This document shows, piece after piece, positions 1 through 11,958 of a stretch of 64,000 bases of DNA. Under the pieces are notes generated by a model that was not told where the DNA came from, did no database searches, and saw nothing but the letters and a program-made list of their open reading frames with translations. The DNA is from Alphaproteobacteria bacterium. GTDB lineage: Bacteria; Pseudomonadota; Alphaproteobacteria; UBA6615. The DNA lies in NCBI GenBank assembly GCA_028279245.1, contig JANQOE010000109.1:1-64000 (forward strand), read 5' to 3'. Position 1 is the stretch's first letter. Each line of letters starts with the position of its first letter. The position numbers and the translations under genes are program-made.

Positions 1-509
1 CGGGCTGCAGCGTCAGGGTCGCGTGCCTGCTCGATCGGCGTCGGCTCGTCCGACTGCCGCTCTTCTTGCTGTTCTTTGCGCAACTCAATCTGCGCCTCAA
101 CCTTTTTGGCCCGTGCCTCGGCGGCAACCTGCCGGTCTTGCGCCGAAGGCTCGGCCGGGGCCTGCGCCGCCTTGATGACGATTTCCATCTTACGGATGGT
201 CGCCGCCGGGTTGCCGGAGATCGGCGAGGTATCGATCTTCACCTCGCCCGACACGGCGTAGCGCTTCCCGTCGGGGCCGCGGACGAACTCGTAGGTCGGC
301 GCGCTGGCGTAGGGACCGCCGGCCCGCGCATGCGCCTGTTCATGCGCCCGCACTTCCCGGTCCCGCTCTTTCAGTTCCTGGACCTGCTTGCGCTCGTCCT
401 CGGTCAGGCCATCGGGCCCTTCCTTGTCCTGGCGCGCACGCGCGGTGGCCAAAGCCTCACGGGCTTGGCTTACACTGAACGCCGAATGGGTCTCGCCGAC
501 CGAGATCAT
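1..509 (-). CDS. SprA-family putative metalloprotease (C-terminus cut by window edge)
   Basis: An open frame enters from the left edge and reads on the minus strand, giving about 169 residues without its C-terminus. An in-frame TAA lies just upstream and the first ATG is preceded by GGAG, so this start is reasonable. Residues about 50-60 carry an HEQAH zinc-protease-type HExxH signature inside the stretch '[13 protein letters not shown]', followed by '[14 protein letters not shown]' and '[15 protein letters not shown]'. These blocks match my recollection of the SprA-related/CJM1_0395 family of putative metalloproteases. The end becomes Glu/Gln/Arg-rich, as family members do. Substrate unknown. 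It is tandem with, but separated from, rppH by a small hairpin. Confidence 0.7.
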   Translation of the reverse strand, partial: MISVGETHSAFSVSQAREALATARARQDKEGPDGLTEDERKQVQELKERDREVRAHEQAHARAGGPYASAPTYEFVRGPDGKRYAVSGEVKIDTSPISGNPAATIRKMEIVIKAAQAPAEPSAQDRQVAAEARAKKVEAQIELRKEQQEERQSDEPTPIEQARDPDAAA

Positions 510-545
510 CGGAGTCTGGCTTCTCCAGCAGAGATTCCGCGATCT

Positions 546-568
546 TTAGGCTAATGCAGCAGCCTTAA
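546..568 (-). terminator. Hairpin after rppH
   Basis: Arms TTAAGGCT and AGCCTAA (one-base bulge) with an 8-nt loop sit 4 nt past the rppH stop on the minus strand. There is no following T run, so it may be a 3' stabiliser rather than an intrinsic terminator. Confidence 0.35.
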
Positions 569-572
569 GAGC

Positions 573-1034
573 CTATTGAGGCCGGGCGTAGGCGGCAAAA
601 GCGCTAACCAGTTCCTCGTAAACCGGCCGTTTGAAGGCAATGACCAGGCCCGGCACCTCGCCCAAGGAAACCCACCGCCACGCCCGGAATTCCGGCTTTT
701 CCGTCTCGATATTGATGCCGTCGTCCGTACCTAGGTAACGAAACGCAAACCATTTCTGCTTCTGACCCCGATAGCGGCCACGCCAAACCTTCGACCGCAG
801 ATCCGCCGGCAGGTCATAGCGCAACCACCCCGGCGCTTCCGCAAGGACCGCGACATGGTCGGTGCCTGTTTCCTCGCGCAGTTCCCGCAATGCAGCGGCT
901 TCCGGCGTTTCACCGGCATCAATGCCCCCCTGGGGCAGTTGCCAGGCACCCGGCGCATCAATGCGCTCACCGACCCAGACCAGACCATCGTTGTTGAACA
1001 AGACGGCCCCGGCGCAGGCCCGGTAGTCGTCCAA
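573..1034 (-). CDS. rppH: RNA pyrophosphohydrolase RppH (Nudix)
   Basis: Removes pyrophosphate from 5'-triphosphorylated mRNA and so licenses decay. From the TTG start used here the protein is 153 residues, a normal size. The Nudix box lies at residues about 36-58 (G-x5-E-x7-RELREETG), and the N-terminal 'ACAGAVLFN' and 'WQLPQGGID' blocks are typical of RppH. No ATG is available at the right place: the frame extends upstream through the end of the deacetylase gene, so the start is either this TTG or a CTG at 1043 whose TG overlaps the upstream stop. It is the last gene of the envelope/housekeeping run on this strand. Confidence 0.9.
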   Translation of the reverse strand: MDDYRACAGAVLFNNDGLVWVGERIDAPGAWQLPQGGIDAGETPEAAALRELREETGTDHVAVLAEAPGWLRYDLPADLRSKVWRGRYRGQKQKWFAFRYLGTDDGINIETEKPEFRAWRWVSLGEVPGLVIAFKRPVYEELVSAFAAYARPQ

Positions 1035-1039
1035 GTCAG

Positions 1040-2209
1040 TCAGCGGTCCACCTGCAGATTGACGACGGCTGAAACCGGCGCCAGCGCGATGCCTTTTTCT
1101 TCGAGGGTCTGCAGCCACACCCGCAGCCGCTCCAGCGTGACCGGATAGGGTTGCGCGACGGCGACCCCGGCCCCCAACTCCAACGCGATCCGTTCGACCT
1201 CAGCCAATTGCCGGTCGATCGACACCCGGGAGATCTCGTCGATATCGACGAACCGGTCACCGGTAGCGTGCGGCACGCCATGGCTGGTCGCAAGTTCCCT
1301 GCCGACACTGCCGCCGGCAATCCCGTCATCGACAAACAGCAGACCACGATGGCGCAACTGCTCCATGATCGGATCGACGGCAGTTTCCGACGTCATGAAC
1401 CGCGAACCCATATGGTTCATCACCCCGACATAGCCGGTGACCCGACTAAGCACCCACTCAAGCCGCTGGACGTTTTCGCCCGTCGACAAAGACGTAAACA
1501 ACGCCTGCGGCCCCGGATCGCTTTGCGGATAGTCGACTGGCTCCATCGGCAGGGTCAGCATTGTCTCGTGCCCGGCGGCCCGCGCCAACCCAATCCAGCG
1601 TTGCAGATTGTCCGAGTAGGGCTGGAACGCCAGCGTGACCGCCCCAGGCAGGCCTTGGATTGCCGCCTCGGTCGCCGCGTTGGACAAGCCCAACCCGCTC
1701 AGGACCACCGCAACGCGCGGCCGCAAGTCCGCCGGATCAAAGGGTCGCGCATAGGCCTGCCACGGCTCCAGACCGTCGGGGCTGATCCGCGGCAGGGGAC
1801 CAAGTGCCGATTCTTCCATCACAGAGGGATCCGGCGCCGGCCGCAAAGCCACCGCACCGACCGCCGCAATTTTAGCCGGCGGGTCGGCCGGGGCGGGATC
1901 AGGCGTTTCGGGTTGCGCGGCTGGCGGGGCTACCGCCGGTGCGGACGCGACTTCGCTGTCGGTCGCCGTTTCAGGCGCAACCGGAACGTCCGCCTGCGGC
2001 TGCTGTGGCACCGGCTGCTGAGACACCGGCGGCATCACGACCACCGCCTGCGGCTCCGCCACGGGGTCGACCTGATCCGCCGAACGCCCGCGCCACATTT
2101 CCCAAACAACGATCCCGGCCAGCAGCGCCGCAACCAGCAGCAGCAGCACTGCGACAGCGGCCCCGACCCGCTGCAAGCGGTCTGGACGGCCTGCCTCCGC
2201 GAAACTCAT
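1040..2209 (-). CDS. Divergent polysaccharide deacetylase family protein (YibQ-like)
   Basis: 389 residues. One transmembrane anchor lies near residues 15-36 ([21 protein letters not shown]), then a long Pro/Ala/Val-rich linker (about 40-130), then a divergent polysaccharide-deacetylase domain from about 160 ('[12 protein letters not shown]', '[14 protein letters not shown]', '[11 protein letters not shown]', '[10 protein letters not shown]', '[12 protein letters not shown]'). In alphaproteobacteria this family commonly follows ctpA and envC, as here, implying a cell-wall/envelope role; catalytic activity is unproven for the family. It meets rppH with essentially no spacer. Confidence 0.85.
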   Translation of the reverse strand: MSFAEAGRPDRLQRVGAAVAVLLLLVAALLAGIVVWEMWRGRSADQVDPVAEPQAVVVMPPVSQQPVPQQPQADVPVAPETATDSEVASAPAVAPPAAQPETPDPAPADPPAKIAAVGAVALRPAPDPSVMEESALGPLPRISPDGLEPWQAYARPFDPADLRPRVAVVLSGLGLSNAATEAAIQGLPGAVTLAFQPYSDNLQRWIGLARAAGHETMLTLPMEPVDYPQSDPGPQALFTSLSTGENVQRLEWVLSRVTGYVGVMNHMGSRFMTSETAVDPIMEQLRHRGLLFVDDGIAGGSVGRELATSHGVPHATGDRFVDIDEISRVSIDRQLAEVERIALELGAGVAVAQPYPVTLERLRVWLQTLEEKGIALAPVSAVVNLQVDR

Positions 2210-2268
2210 CGCTCAGTCCGCCCGCCCCGGTTCGTCGTTGTTATGCGCCGCGGCACACCATGCGCTGA

Positions 2269-3534
2269 CTAGTTCACCACCCGCGCCGTGTAGAGCGAAA
2301 TGCCCCGCAACAAGTCAATGGCCCGCGTCAGCTGATAGTCGTCGGGTGCCACGTCGTTGCCTTGCGAAAGGACATCCTCACCCTCGGAGTCACTCGTATC
2401 CAGCGCATTGGGCAAGTCGGCTTCCCGCGTGCGCGCCGCCGCATCCAAGGTCTCTATCCGCGCCGGCTGCACTTCGATGTCAGGCTCGATACCCGTCGCC
2501 TGAATCGACCGGCCGCTGGGGGTGTAATACCGGGCCGTCGTCAAACGCATCGCCCCATGTCCGGGGATCGGCACGATCGTCTGCACCGAGCCTTTGCCGA
2601 AGGAACGGGTGCCGAGAATAACGGCGCGTCGGTGATCCTGCAGCGCGCCGGCCACGATTTCCGATGCGGACGCCGAACCTTCGTTGATCAGCACGGCCAC
2701 CGGCATGCCATCGACCAGGTCGCCCGGCGTTGCATTGAATCGCGAGGCCTCGCCTTCGTCCCGGCCACGCGTCGAAACGATCTCGCCACGCTCCAGAAAT
2801 GCATCGCTCACCTTCACCGCCTGGTCGAGCAGACCGCCCGGATTGTTGCGCAGGTCGATGACCAACCCCATCATCTCACCGCCCAGCTCATCACGAATCT
2901 CACCGATCTCACGCTCCAGGCCACTGAGCGTTTGTTCGTTGAAGGTGCTGACCCGCACATAGCCGATGTCACCTTCGACCCGGCCACGCACCGACTGGAT
3001 TTTCACAATGTCTCGCGTCAGCGTGACATCGAACGGTTCTTCGCCTTCACGGCGGATCGTCAGCGTGATGTCCGAATCGACCCGGCCGCGCATTTTCTCG
3101 ACTGCTTCGGACAGCGTCAGGCCCACCACCTGCTCGCCATCCAAGTGCGTGATGAAGTCGCCCGCCTGCAGGCCGGCATTCGCCGCCGGCGTCTCGTCGA
3201 TCGGCGACACCACGCGGATCAGTCCCTGCTCCATCGTCACTTCGATGCCGAGACCGCCGAACTCGCCGCGCGTCTGCACCTGCATATCGCGGTAGGTCTT
3301 TTCGTTGAGGTAGCTCGAATGCGGATCCAGCGCGCTCAACATGCCATTGATCGCCGTCTCGATCAGTTCCTCGTCGACCGTATCATCGACGTAGAAGTTG
3401 CGCACACGCTCGAAAATATCGCCGAACAGCTCCAGCTGCCGGAAGGTCTCATCGCTCTGCGCTTGTGCGGCGCCGAACGGCAGCAACAGCGCCATTGCAC
3501 CAATGGCAGTGAACCGCTTGCATGGAATTCGCAT
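2269..3534 (-). CDS. ctpA: Carboxy-terminal processing protease, S41 family
   Basis: Periplasmic serine protease that trims C-termini of envelope proteins. The chosen ATG overlaps the envC stop (TGATG); upstream in-frame codons lie inside envC. A signal peptide (1-25, ending AQA) is followed by an N-terminal helical part, a PDZ domain (about 90-165, 'GGLGIEVTMEQGLIRVVSPI') and the S41 core. The Ser/Lys dyad is visible as S289 in 'GSASASEIVAG' and K314 in 'RSFGKGSVQ', with the expected spacing of 25. Length 421 residues is normal. EnvC immediately upstream suggests coordinated control of peptidoglycan hydrolysis. Confidence 0.95.
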   Translation of the reverse strand: MRIPCKRFTAIGAMALLLPFGAAQAQSDETFRQLELFGDIFERVRNFYVDDTVDEELIETAINGMLSALDPHSSYLNEKTYRDMQVQTRGEFGGLGIEVTMEQGLIRVVSPIDETPAANAGLQAGDFITHLDGEQVVGLTLSEAVEKMRGRVDSDITLTIRREGEEPFDVTLTRDIVKIQSVRGRVEGDIGYVRVSTFNEQTLSGLEREIGEIRDELGGEMMGLVIDLRNNPGGLLDQAVKVSDAFLERGEIVSTRGRDEGEASRFNATPGDLVDGMPVAVLINEGSASASEIVAGALQDHRRAVILGTRSFGKGSVQTIVPIPGHGAMRLTTARYYTPSGRSIQATGIEPDIEVQPARIETLDAAARTREADLPNALDTSDSEGEDVLSQGNDVAPDDYQLTRAIDLLRGISLYTARVVN

Positions 3535-4910
3535 CAGCCTTGCACCTTGGGGTTGGCCGCCGCCAACCACGGCAGCGGGTTGATAGGTTCGCCTTGGCGG
3601 CGCAGCTCGACATAGAGCTGCCCCTCTTCATCGGATTGACGGGTCCCGTCACTTGTGGCGCCGACCGGCTCTCCGGCGAGCACCCATTGTCCGACCTCCA
3701 CATCGATACGCGCGATCCCGGCGAGCAGCGAATGATATCCCTCGCCATGCTCGATAATCAAGATTTGGCCAAAGGTCCGGAACGGCCCGGAGAACACAAC
3801 CTGACCGTCCCAGGGCGCCAATACCGCCGCACTCACGCGTGTTTGATAGGTGATTCCGCGGCTGGTGCCGCCGAATTCAGTCTCTTCACCGAAACTTTGC
3901 ACGACGTCGCCGAACGCCGGCGGGGTAAGCGTGCCCCGCGCGCCGCTAATTGGCGCGAGTCGCGGCACCACATCGTCCGCGCGGGCCCTCGGTTGGTCAA
4001 CGGGGGGCAGACTTGCCACCTGTGTGTTGCCGTCATCTTCGGCTTCGTCGTCTGGCGTGGCCTCGCGCGCCTGTTCCGCCTCCAGCCGCACCAACCGTTC
4101 CTTCTCCAGCCGCTCACGCTCCGCGACCTCGCGCCGTACCCGCTCCTCCGCTTCCCGTTTCGCCCGGGCGATCCGTTCTTGCCGCTCCGTCTCCAGCAAC
4201 GCTAGCAGCTCCTGCAGGTCGCCGGCTTCTCGGGTGAGTTGCTCGATACGCGCAATCGCTTCAGCACGTTCTTCTTGCGTCTGATCGAGGAGCTTTGATT
4301 TCTCCTGGGAGAGCGCCGTCAGTTGTTCATGTTCCTGGGCGGCCGCATCGGCGGCGGCAGACACCACCGCCTGCTCCGCCTTGATCTCCAGTTCGACCTC
4401 GGCCAACGCGGTCAGCTCGTCTTCCAAGCCCTGAGCCCGTTCTTGGATGCGCGGCACCGCGGTGCGCAACAACAATCCACTTCGTACGACATCGTTCGGA
4501 TCACCCGGCGCGACCAGCAGCATCGAAGGCGGCCGGATGGCGAGCCGCTGCAGCGCCGCCAGCGTGCCGCCCAACTGCGCCCTTCGGGCTTCCAGCGCGT
4601 CTTGCAGTTCCGTGCGTTTCGCACGCAAAGCTTCGAGTTCCCGCTCGCCCTTCGAGATGGCGAGTTCTTGCTCGCGAAGCCGCCGTCCCGCCAGCCGCAG
4701 TTCGCCCCGCAACTGCTTCAACGAATGCAGCAGATCCGCTTCCGCGGTTTCGAGCGCGGCATTTCTCGCCGCATCATCCTCAAGCTGTTCTTCAATCTCG
4801 GCTAGGCGCTCCGTCGTGTCGCCCTGGTCTTGCGCCATCGCGGGCGCGGCAACCGCAACCGTCAGCAGCGCGGCCAGAACGAGACGTGAAGCAGAGCCGG
4901 TAGCAAACAC
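3534..4910 (-). CDS. envC: Murein hydrolase activator EnvC
   Basis: 458 residues: signal peptide (1-26, ending AMA), two long coiled-coil stretches (about 30-290, Glu/Arg/Leu/Ala-rich), an acidic linker, and a C-terminal LytM/M23 domain from about 335. In that domain the HxH zinc ligand pair expected of an active M23 peptidase is replaced (the C-terminal strand reads 'LYVELRRQG'), so I infer a degenerate LytM domain that activates amidases instead of cutting peptidoglycan itself, as in E. coli EnvC. Translationally coupled to ctpA and abutting gpmI, an arrangement standard in alphaproteobacteria. Confidence 0.9.
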   Translation of the reverse strand: MFATGSASRLVLAALLTVAVAAPAMAQDQGDTTERLAEIEEQLEDDAARNAALETAEADLLHSLKQLRGELRLAGRRLREQELAISKGERELEALRAKRTELQDALEARRAQLGGTLAALQRLAIRPPSMLLVAPGDPNDVVRSGLLLRTAVPRIQERAQGLEDELTALAEVELEIKAEQAVVSAAADAAAQEHEQLTALSQEKSKLLDQTQEERAEAIARIEQLTREAGDLQELLALLETERQERIARAKREAEERVRREVAERERLEKERLVRLEAEQAREATPDDEAEDDGNTQVASLPPVDQPRARADDVVPRLAPISGARGTLTPPAFGDVVQSFGEETEFGGTSRGITYQTRVSAAVLAPWDGQVVFSGPFRTFGQILIIEHGEGYHSLLAGIARIDVEVGQWVLAGEPVGATSDGTRQSDEEGQLYVELRRQGEPINPLPWLAAANPKVQG

Positions 4911-6473
4911 CTAGGCAGCCGCCTCGCGCGTTGCCGCGGACCGCAGCAACGACTGCCCGGTCATCTCTTCTGGCTGCGGCACCATCATGAGATCCAACAC
5001 CGTCGGCGCGACATCGCACAACCGTCCTTCATTCAGGCCAGTCACCGAATCTGTCGCACCGACGACGACAAACGGCACCGGGCCGGTCGTGTGTGCGGTA
5101 TGCGCCCCGCCGGTCGCCGGGTCGCGCATCATCTCGCAGTTTCCGTGGTCGGCGGTGACGAGCATCGTTCCACCGGCCGTCAGCACGGCGTCCTCCAGCC
5201 GTCCGAGGCACGCGTCCACCGCCTCGACAGCCTTGACCGCCGCATCGAAGTCGCCCGTATGCCCAACCATGTCGCCATTGGCATAGTTTACGATGACAAT
5301 ATCGAACCTGCCGTTCCCGATGGCTTCAACCAAACGATCGGTCACCTCGTAGGCGCTCATCTCCGGTTTCAGATCATAAGTCGCTACGCGCGGCGAGGGG
5401 ATAAGGATGCGTTCTTCGCCGTCAAACTGCTGTTCTTCTCCGCCATTGAAGAAGAAAGTGACATGCGCGTATTTCTCGGTCTCGGAGATGCGCAGTTGCT
5501 TGAGACCGGCGTTCGCCAGCACCTCGCCCAACACGTTGGTCAGGTGCTGTGGCGGAAACAATACTGAGAGGAGGTTGTCCAACGCCGTGGAATAGGACAC
5601 CATGCCGAGGGCCGCTGAAAACTTGGCAATCTGGGATCGCGCGAACCCGTCAAAGCCCGGATCAAGCAGGGCGGACAGAATCTCTCTGGCCCGGTCCGCC
5701 CGGAAGTTTCCCATCAAGATGCCGTCGCCATCGCCCATCCCGGCATAGCTGCCGATGACAGTCGGCAGCACGAACTCGTCGCCGGCATCCTGCTGGTAGG
5801 AGGCATCGATGGCCGCGGCGGCCGAATCCGCCACTTCGCCTTTCGCCTCCACCAAAGCCGCGTAGGCCTTCTCCACCCGGTCCCAGCGCGAATCGCGATC
5901 CATCGCGTAATACCGGCCAGAGACCGTAACGATCGAAATCCGCTCGTTGCCCGCGATCTCCCGCTCGAAGTCGCGCAGGAAATCAGCCCCGCTCCGCGGC
6001 GGGGTGTCGCGTCCGTCGAGAAACGCGTGAATGGCAACGGTCAATCCTTGTTCGGCCAGAGCCCGCGCCAGCGCAGCCAGATGCGCCTGGTGGGAATGAA
6101 CCCCGCCCGGGGACAGCAGTCCCATCAAATGCACGGTGCCGCTGCCCGCTTTGACGCTCGCGGCAAAGTCGTTCAGCGCCGGCAGGCGGGCGATCGACTC
6201 GTCTGCCACCGCCGCGTCGATCCGCGGCAAATCCTGCATCACCACCCGGCCACCGCCGAGATTCATGTGACCGACCTCGGAATTGCCCATCTGCCCCTCG
6301 GGCAATCCAACCGCGGTCCCGGAGGTGGTCAACAGGGTGTGCGGATTCTCATCGATGAAACGATCCCATACCGGTGTCTTGCCGGCGGCGATCGCATTAA
6401 AGTCAGGCGTTTCGCGATGTCCCCAACCATCCAGGATGCACAAGACCAGGGGACGCCGCCGGGATCCGCTCAT
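4911..6473 (-). CDS. gpmI: 2,3-bisphosphoglycerate-independent phosphoglycerate mutase
   Basis: Interconverts 3- and 2-phosphoglycerate in glycolysis/gluconeogenesis using two Mn ions and a phosphoserine intermediate. The 520-residue length fits. 'LCILDGWGHRE' at about 10-21 carries a metal Asp, 'GNSEVGH' at 63-69 holds the phosphorylated Ser (S65), 'FLDGRDTPP' and 'VTADHGNCE' carry further substrate and metal residues. It ends directly before the envC start and is preceded by a 124-bp gap to rlmH, so it probably has its own promoter as well as read-through. Confidence 0.97.
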   Translation of the reverse strand: MSGSRRRPLVLCILDGWGHRETPDFNAIAAGKTPVWDRFIDENPHTLLTTSGTAVGLPEGQMGNSEVGHMNLGGGRVVMQDLPRIDAAVADESIARLPALNDFAASVKAGSGTVHLMGLLSPGGVHSHQAHLAALARALAEQGLTVAIHAFLDGRDTPPRSGADFLRDFEREIAGNERISIVTVSGRYYAMDRDSRWDRVEKAYAALVEAKGEVADSAAAAIDASYQQDAGDEFVLPTVIGSYAGMGDGDGILMGNFRADRAREILSALLDPGFDGFARSQIAKFSAALGMVSYSTALDNLLSVLFPPQHLTNVLGEVLANAGLKQLRISETEKYAHVTFFFNGGEEQQFDGEERILIPSPRVATYDLKPEMSAYEVTDRLVEAIGNGRFDIVIVNYANGDMVGHTGDFDAAVKAVEAVDACLGRLEDAVLTAGGTMLVTADHGNCEMMRDPATGGAHTAHTTGPVPFVVVGATDSVTGLNEGRLCDVAPTVLDLMMVPQPEEMTGQSLLRSAATREAAA

Positions 6474-6597
6474 GTTGCCGAGAGTCCTTTCGTTTCGGCA
6501 CGCTGAATCAACAATATAGCGGTATTTAGGAGACCGAACGGGCCAAGAATAGGGCGCCCCGCGTCAATACCGCGTTAACGTCCCATTTAGCCTTTCT

Positions 6598-7053
6598 CTA
6601 GGCCCGATGATAGGGATGCCCGGCGAGAATCTGCTGGGCCCGATAGAGCTGTTCCACCAGCATGACGCGCGCCAGCTTATGCGGCCAGGTCATCTCCCCC
6701 AGCGACAAACAAAGCCGCGCCGAGTTCAGCAGATCGTCGGTCAATCCATCGGCGCCGCCAATCAGGAAGACCAGCTGGCGGACCGGCTCCACCGCCCATT
6801 TGTCCAACTGCCGGGCAAACTGCACGCTGTCGAGGGCCTTGCCGCCGGCATCCAGGCACACGATCGTCGATTGTGGGGGAACCGCCGCACGCAGGGCCGC
6901 AGCTTCGGCAACCGATCCGACATTCCGGCCACCCTTCGCCTCGACCTCGGTCATCTCGACCGGCCAGGTGTGTATGCGTTGGATATAGGTCGCGCACAGC
7001 GCCGCTTCGGGCGATCGGCGCGACCGCCCGACTGCAGCGATGCGTATGCGCAT
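6598..7053 (-). CDS. rlmH: 23S rRNA (pseudouridine1915-N3)-methyltransferase
   Basis: SPOUT-family methyltransferase that methylates pseudouridine 1915 in helix 69 of 23S rRNA. The 151 residues match the family length. The C-terminal knotted SAM site is recognisable in 'LVFLIGGADGL' (about 103-113) and the ending 'LARVMLVEQLYRAQQILAGHPYHRA' pattern, with the terminal Tyr-His. It follows rsfS by 23 bp, the usual arrangement, pairing two ribosome-directed functions. Confidence 0.95.
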   Translation of the reverse strand: MRIRIAAVGRSRRSPEAALCATYIQRIHTWPVEMTEVEAKGGRNVGSVAEAAALRAAVPPQSTIVCLDAGGKALDSVQFARQLDKWAVEPVRQLVFLIGGADGLTDDLLNSARLCLSLGEMTWPHKLARVMLVEQLYRAQQILAGHPYHRA

Positions 7054-7076
7054 GGAAGAGCGGTTAGGCCGCTACG

Positions 7077-7430
7077 TCACGCTGAGACCAATTGTCCTTC
7101 GGTCCGGGCATCGTTGTCGGCTTCCCAGAGCTTCTCGAGCGCGTAATGCTCCCGAACGTCGGGCCGGAACAGATGCACGACCACGTCGCCGGCATCGATC
7201 AGGACCCAGTCACCGCCGGACTGGCCTTCTGTCCGCACGCCGGGGAGGCCCGATTTCTTGAGCTTTTCCACGATATGCTCAGCCATCGCGCCGACTTTGC
7301 GGGCTGAACTGCCACTGGCGATCACCATGAAGTCTGCGAAGCTCGCCTTGTTGGCCAGCGGGATCACAGTGGGGCTTTCGGCCTGATCGTCGTCGAGCGA
7401 CGTTTCGACCAGGGCCAGGATGTCGGCCAC
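7077..7430 (-). CDS. rsfS: Ribosomal silencing factor RsfS
   Basis: Binds L14 on the 50S subunit and blocks subunit joining when nutrients are scarce. Diagnostic segments are 'ADFMVIASGSSARKVGAMAEHI' (split in family as FADFMVIASG...SSARKV), 'GDWVLIDAGDVVVHLF' and 'YALEKLW'. I use a GTG start giving 117 residues. It has no Shine-Dalgarno, and codons upstream to a TGA at about 7481 still read family-like ('HRHRPLPT') but offer only CTG, ATA or ATC; the GAGAGG before the ATA at 7466 is the best ribosome-binding signal. The N-terminus is therefore uncertain. Confidence 0.9.
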   Translation of the reverse strand: MADILALVETSLDDDQAESPTVIPLANKASFADFMVIASGSSARKVGAMAEHIVEKLKKSGLPGVRTEGQSGGDWVLIDAGDVVVHLFRPDVREHYALEKLWEADNDARTEGQLVSA

Positions 7431-7514
7431 CGTAGGCAGCGGCCGATGACGATGGATGCTAGCTATGGCGTATACCTCTCAGTCCTTCTCAGGATTCCAA
7501 CAGTTATTGTTTAA

Positions 7515-7533
7515 CCGGGAATTATGATCCCGG
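7515..7533 (-). terminator. Hairpin between nadD and rsfS
   Basis: Perfect 6-bp arms CCGGGA/TCCCGG with a 7-nt AT-rich loop, followed on the minus strand by TTAAACAATAA. The downstream tract is AT-rich but not a T run, so at most a weak attenuator or processing site 17 nt past the nadD stop. Confidence 0.35.
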
Positions 7534-7549
7534 CATTGCAACCCGGCTG

Positions 7550-8164
7550 TCAATGCCGAACTGCCCGTCGAATGGCGGTGGCCGAAGCCGGATGGTGCTG
7601 GCAGGGGACAAAGACCCACGCCGGCGGTGCGGCATCCGCCAGTTGACGGGACCGGGATTCCGGCACCCTGGCGGACCCGAACCGATGCGCCGCAATACCA
7701 GACAAAGCGCGGATATCGTACGATTTCCGGGCAAAAACCGCGACGGGCACTGTGGTAAAGATCGATGTCCACCGGTCCCAGGCCGACACTTGCAGCAAGT
7801 TGTCGGCCCCCATCAGCCAAACAAACTTGGTTAACGGGCTGGCCTTTCGCATCAAATGCAACGTATCGGCGGTGAATCGGGTACCGAGCCGCTGCTCAAT
7901 GTCCGTCACCCGGATCCGCGCATCGGCCGCCGCGACCCCACGAGCAGACACCAGGCGGTCGGACAAGTCCGCCATGCCGGCTGCGGGTTTCAGCGGATTT
8001 TGCGGCGAAACCAGCCACCAGACCTCGTCGAGGCCAAGCCGTTTCAGCGCCTGGCGGCTGATATAGAGGTGCCCTTCATGGGCCGGGTTGAACGAGCCCC
8101 CGAGCAACCCAATCCGGCGGCCCCGCAGCAGCGCGTTGCCCAGGGGCGGAAGACGCTTCGACAA
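7550..8164 (-). CDS. nadD: Nicotinate-nucleotide adenylyltransferase
   Basis: Adenylates nicotinate mononucleotide in NAD biosynthesis. 204 residues. The nucleotidyltransferase signature 'GLLGGSFNPAHEGHLYIS' (about 19-36, with the (H/T)xGH element) and 'WWLVSPQNPLKP' and 'FVWLMGADNLLQ' are classic NadD blocks; the ISxTxxR element is seen near the end as 'ASATAIRRAVR'. It sits 5 bp after proA in the conserved proB-proA-nadD-rsfS-rlmH order. About 120 bp with a small hairpin separates it from rsfS. Confidence 0.96.
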   Translation of the reverse strand: MSKRLPPLGNALLRGRRIGLLGGSFNPAHEGHLYISRQALKRLGLDEVWWLVSPQNPLKPAAGMADLSDRLVSARGVAAADARIRVTDIEQRLGTRFTADTLHLMRKASPLTKFVWLMGADNLLQVSAWDRWTSIFTTVPVAVFARKSYDIRALSGIAAHRFGSARVPESRSRQLADAAPPAWVFVPCQHHPASATAIRRAVRH

Positions 8165-8169
8165 CAGAT

Positions 8170-9452
8170 CTAGGGTCGGGTCTGGCCGCTGCCGCGGACG
8201 ATGTACTTGTTGCTGGTAAGCTGTTCGGCCCCCACCGGACCGCGCGCGTGCAAGCGACCGGTCGAAATCCCGATCTCCGCGCCCATCCCGAATTCGCCGC
8301 CATCCGCATATTGGGTCGAGGTGTTGTGCATCACGATGGCGCTGTCGACCCTGGTCAGGAAACGCTCCGCCGCCCCGTCATCACCGGTGACGATGGCGTC
8401 GGTGTGGTTGGACCCACAACTGTTCACATGGTCGATCGCCGCATCGACGTCCGCGACCACTCTCACCGCGACCACCGCGTCGAGATACTCCGTCGTCCAG
8501 TCGGCATCGGTCGCCGCTGACATCCGGCCGTCGATCGCCTGCGCCTCCGCATCGCCGCGCACCTCACAGCCCGCCTCCGTGAGCACATCGACAATCCCGG
8601 GGAGCTGCGCGGCAGCCACCGCCCGGTCCACTAAGACGGTCTCGGTCGCCCCGCATATCGAGGTCCGGCGCATCTTCGCATTCAGCACGATCTGCCGGGC
8701 CATCGCCGGATCGGCCGCAGTATGCACGTAGGTGTGGCAGAGCCCCTCGAGATGGGCGAACACCGGCACCTTGCTCTCTTGCTGAACCCGCTCAATCAGC
8801 GATTTCCCGCCGCGCGGCACGATCACGTCGATCATGTCCGCCATCCGCAGCATCGCGCCCACGGCAGCCCGGTCCGTCGTGGGCGGCGATTGAATGGCCG
8901 CCGCGGGCAACCCGGCTGCCTCCAACCCCTGCTGCATGCACGCGCGGATCAAGCTCGATGATCGGAAACTCTCGGAACCGCCGCGCAAAATGGATGCGTT
9001 CCCGGCCTTCAGGCAAAGCCCGCCGGCATCCGCCGTCACGTTAGGCCGGCTTTCGTAGATCACGCCGATCACGCCAAGCGGCACCCGCACCTTGCTGATC
9101 CGCAACCCGTTGGGCCGGGTCCGCTCCTCGATCACCTGCCCCGCCGGGTCAGGCAGCGCGACAACGTCTTCCAGACCCTTGGCCATCGCCTCGATGCGCG
9201 AGTCGTTCAACTCCAGCCTGTCGAGCAGCGACGCCGTCAGACCTTTCGCCCGGCCACCGGCCATATCTTCGGCATTGGCAGCCTGCAACTCGCCGGAAAG
9301 GTCACGCAATGCCGTCGCCGCCGCGCCAAGGGCCGCGTTCTTCTGTTCGGTGGTCGCATAGCCGAGGACCTGTGCCGCGGCACGGGCAGCCCGGCCGATG
9401 GTCAGCATTTCTTCTTCAATACTGTCCACATTGGACAGTTGTTCGACAGCGC

Positions 9453-9456
<4 letters not shown>
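8170..9456 (-). CDS. proA: Gamma-glutamyl phosphate reductase
   Basis: Second proline-biosynthesis enzyme: NADPH reduction of gamma-glutamyl phosphate to the semialdehyde. 428 residues, aldehyde-dehydrogenase fold. The catalytic Cys is in '[16 protein letters not shown]', and '[16 protein letters not shown]', 'GGSESFRSS' and 'VPRGGKSLI' are family blocks. The start overlaps the proB stop by 4 bp (ATGA-type), so the two are translationally coupled, consistent with channelling of the unstable acyl phosphate. Confidence 0.97.
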
Positions 9457-11695
<2,239 letters not shown>

Positions 11696-11953
11696 TCAGG
11701 AGGGCGGCAATACCGCGATATAGGTACGCCCGCCGGTCGTCGTCCGGAAATCGACCCGTCCCGCAGCCATGGCGAACAAGGTGTGGTCCCGGCCCATCCC
11801 CACATTCTCGCCGGGATGGAACTTCGTGCCGCGCTGCCGGACAATGATGTTGCCGGCTTCCACCGCCTGGCCACCATACTTCTTAATGCCGAGACGCCGG
11901 CCCGCGGAATCGCGGCCGTTGCGGGAGCTACCACCTGCTTTTTTGTGTGCCAT
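11696..11953 (-). CDS. rpmA: 50S ribosomal protein L27
   Basis: 85 residues of the normal L27 type, beginning '[20 protein letters not shown]', the flexible N-terminal tail that reaches the peptidyl-transferase centre, followed by 'GIKKYGGQ', '[15 protein letters not shown]' and '[11 protein letters not shown]'. It starts with a direct ATG and needs no N-terminal processing site of the Firmicutes type. It follows rplU by 5 bp in the same transcript. Confidence 0.97.
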   Translation of the reverse strand: MAHKKAGGSSRNGRDSAGRRLGIKKYGGQAVEAGNIIVRQRGTKFHPGENVGMGRDHTLFAMAAGRVDFRTTTGGRTYIAVLPPS

Positions 11954-11958
11954 TTACG

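Noticed and set aside
66-554. Plus-strand open frame of 162 codons at the left edge
   Set aside because: It is the antisense of the SprA-like gene, whose minus-strand translation carries an HExxH motif and family blocks.
3534-4910. EnvC as an active M23 endopeptidase
   Set aside because: The HxH zinc ligands are not present in the LytM domain; an activator role fits better.
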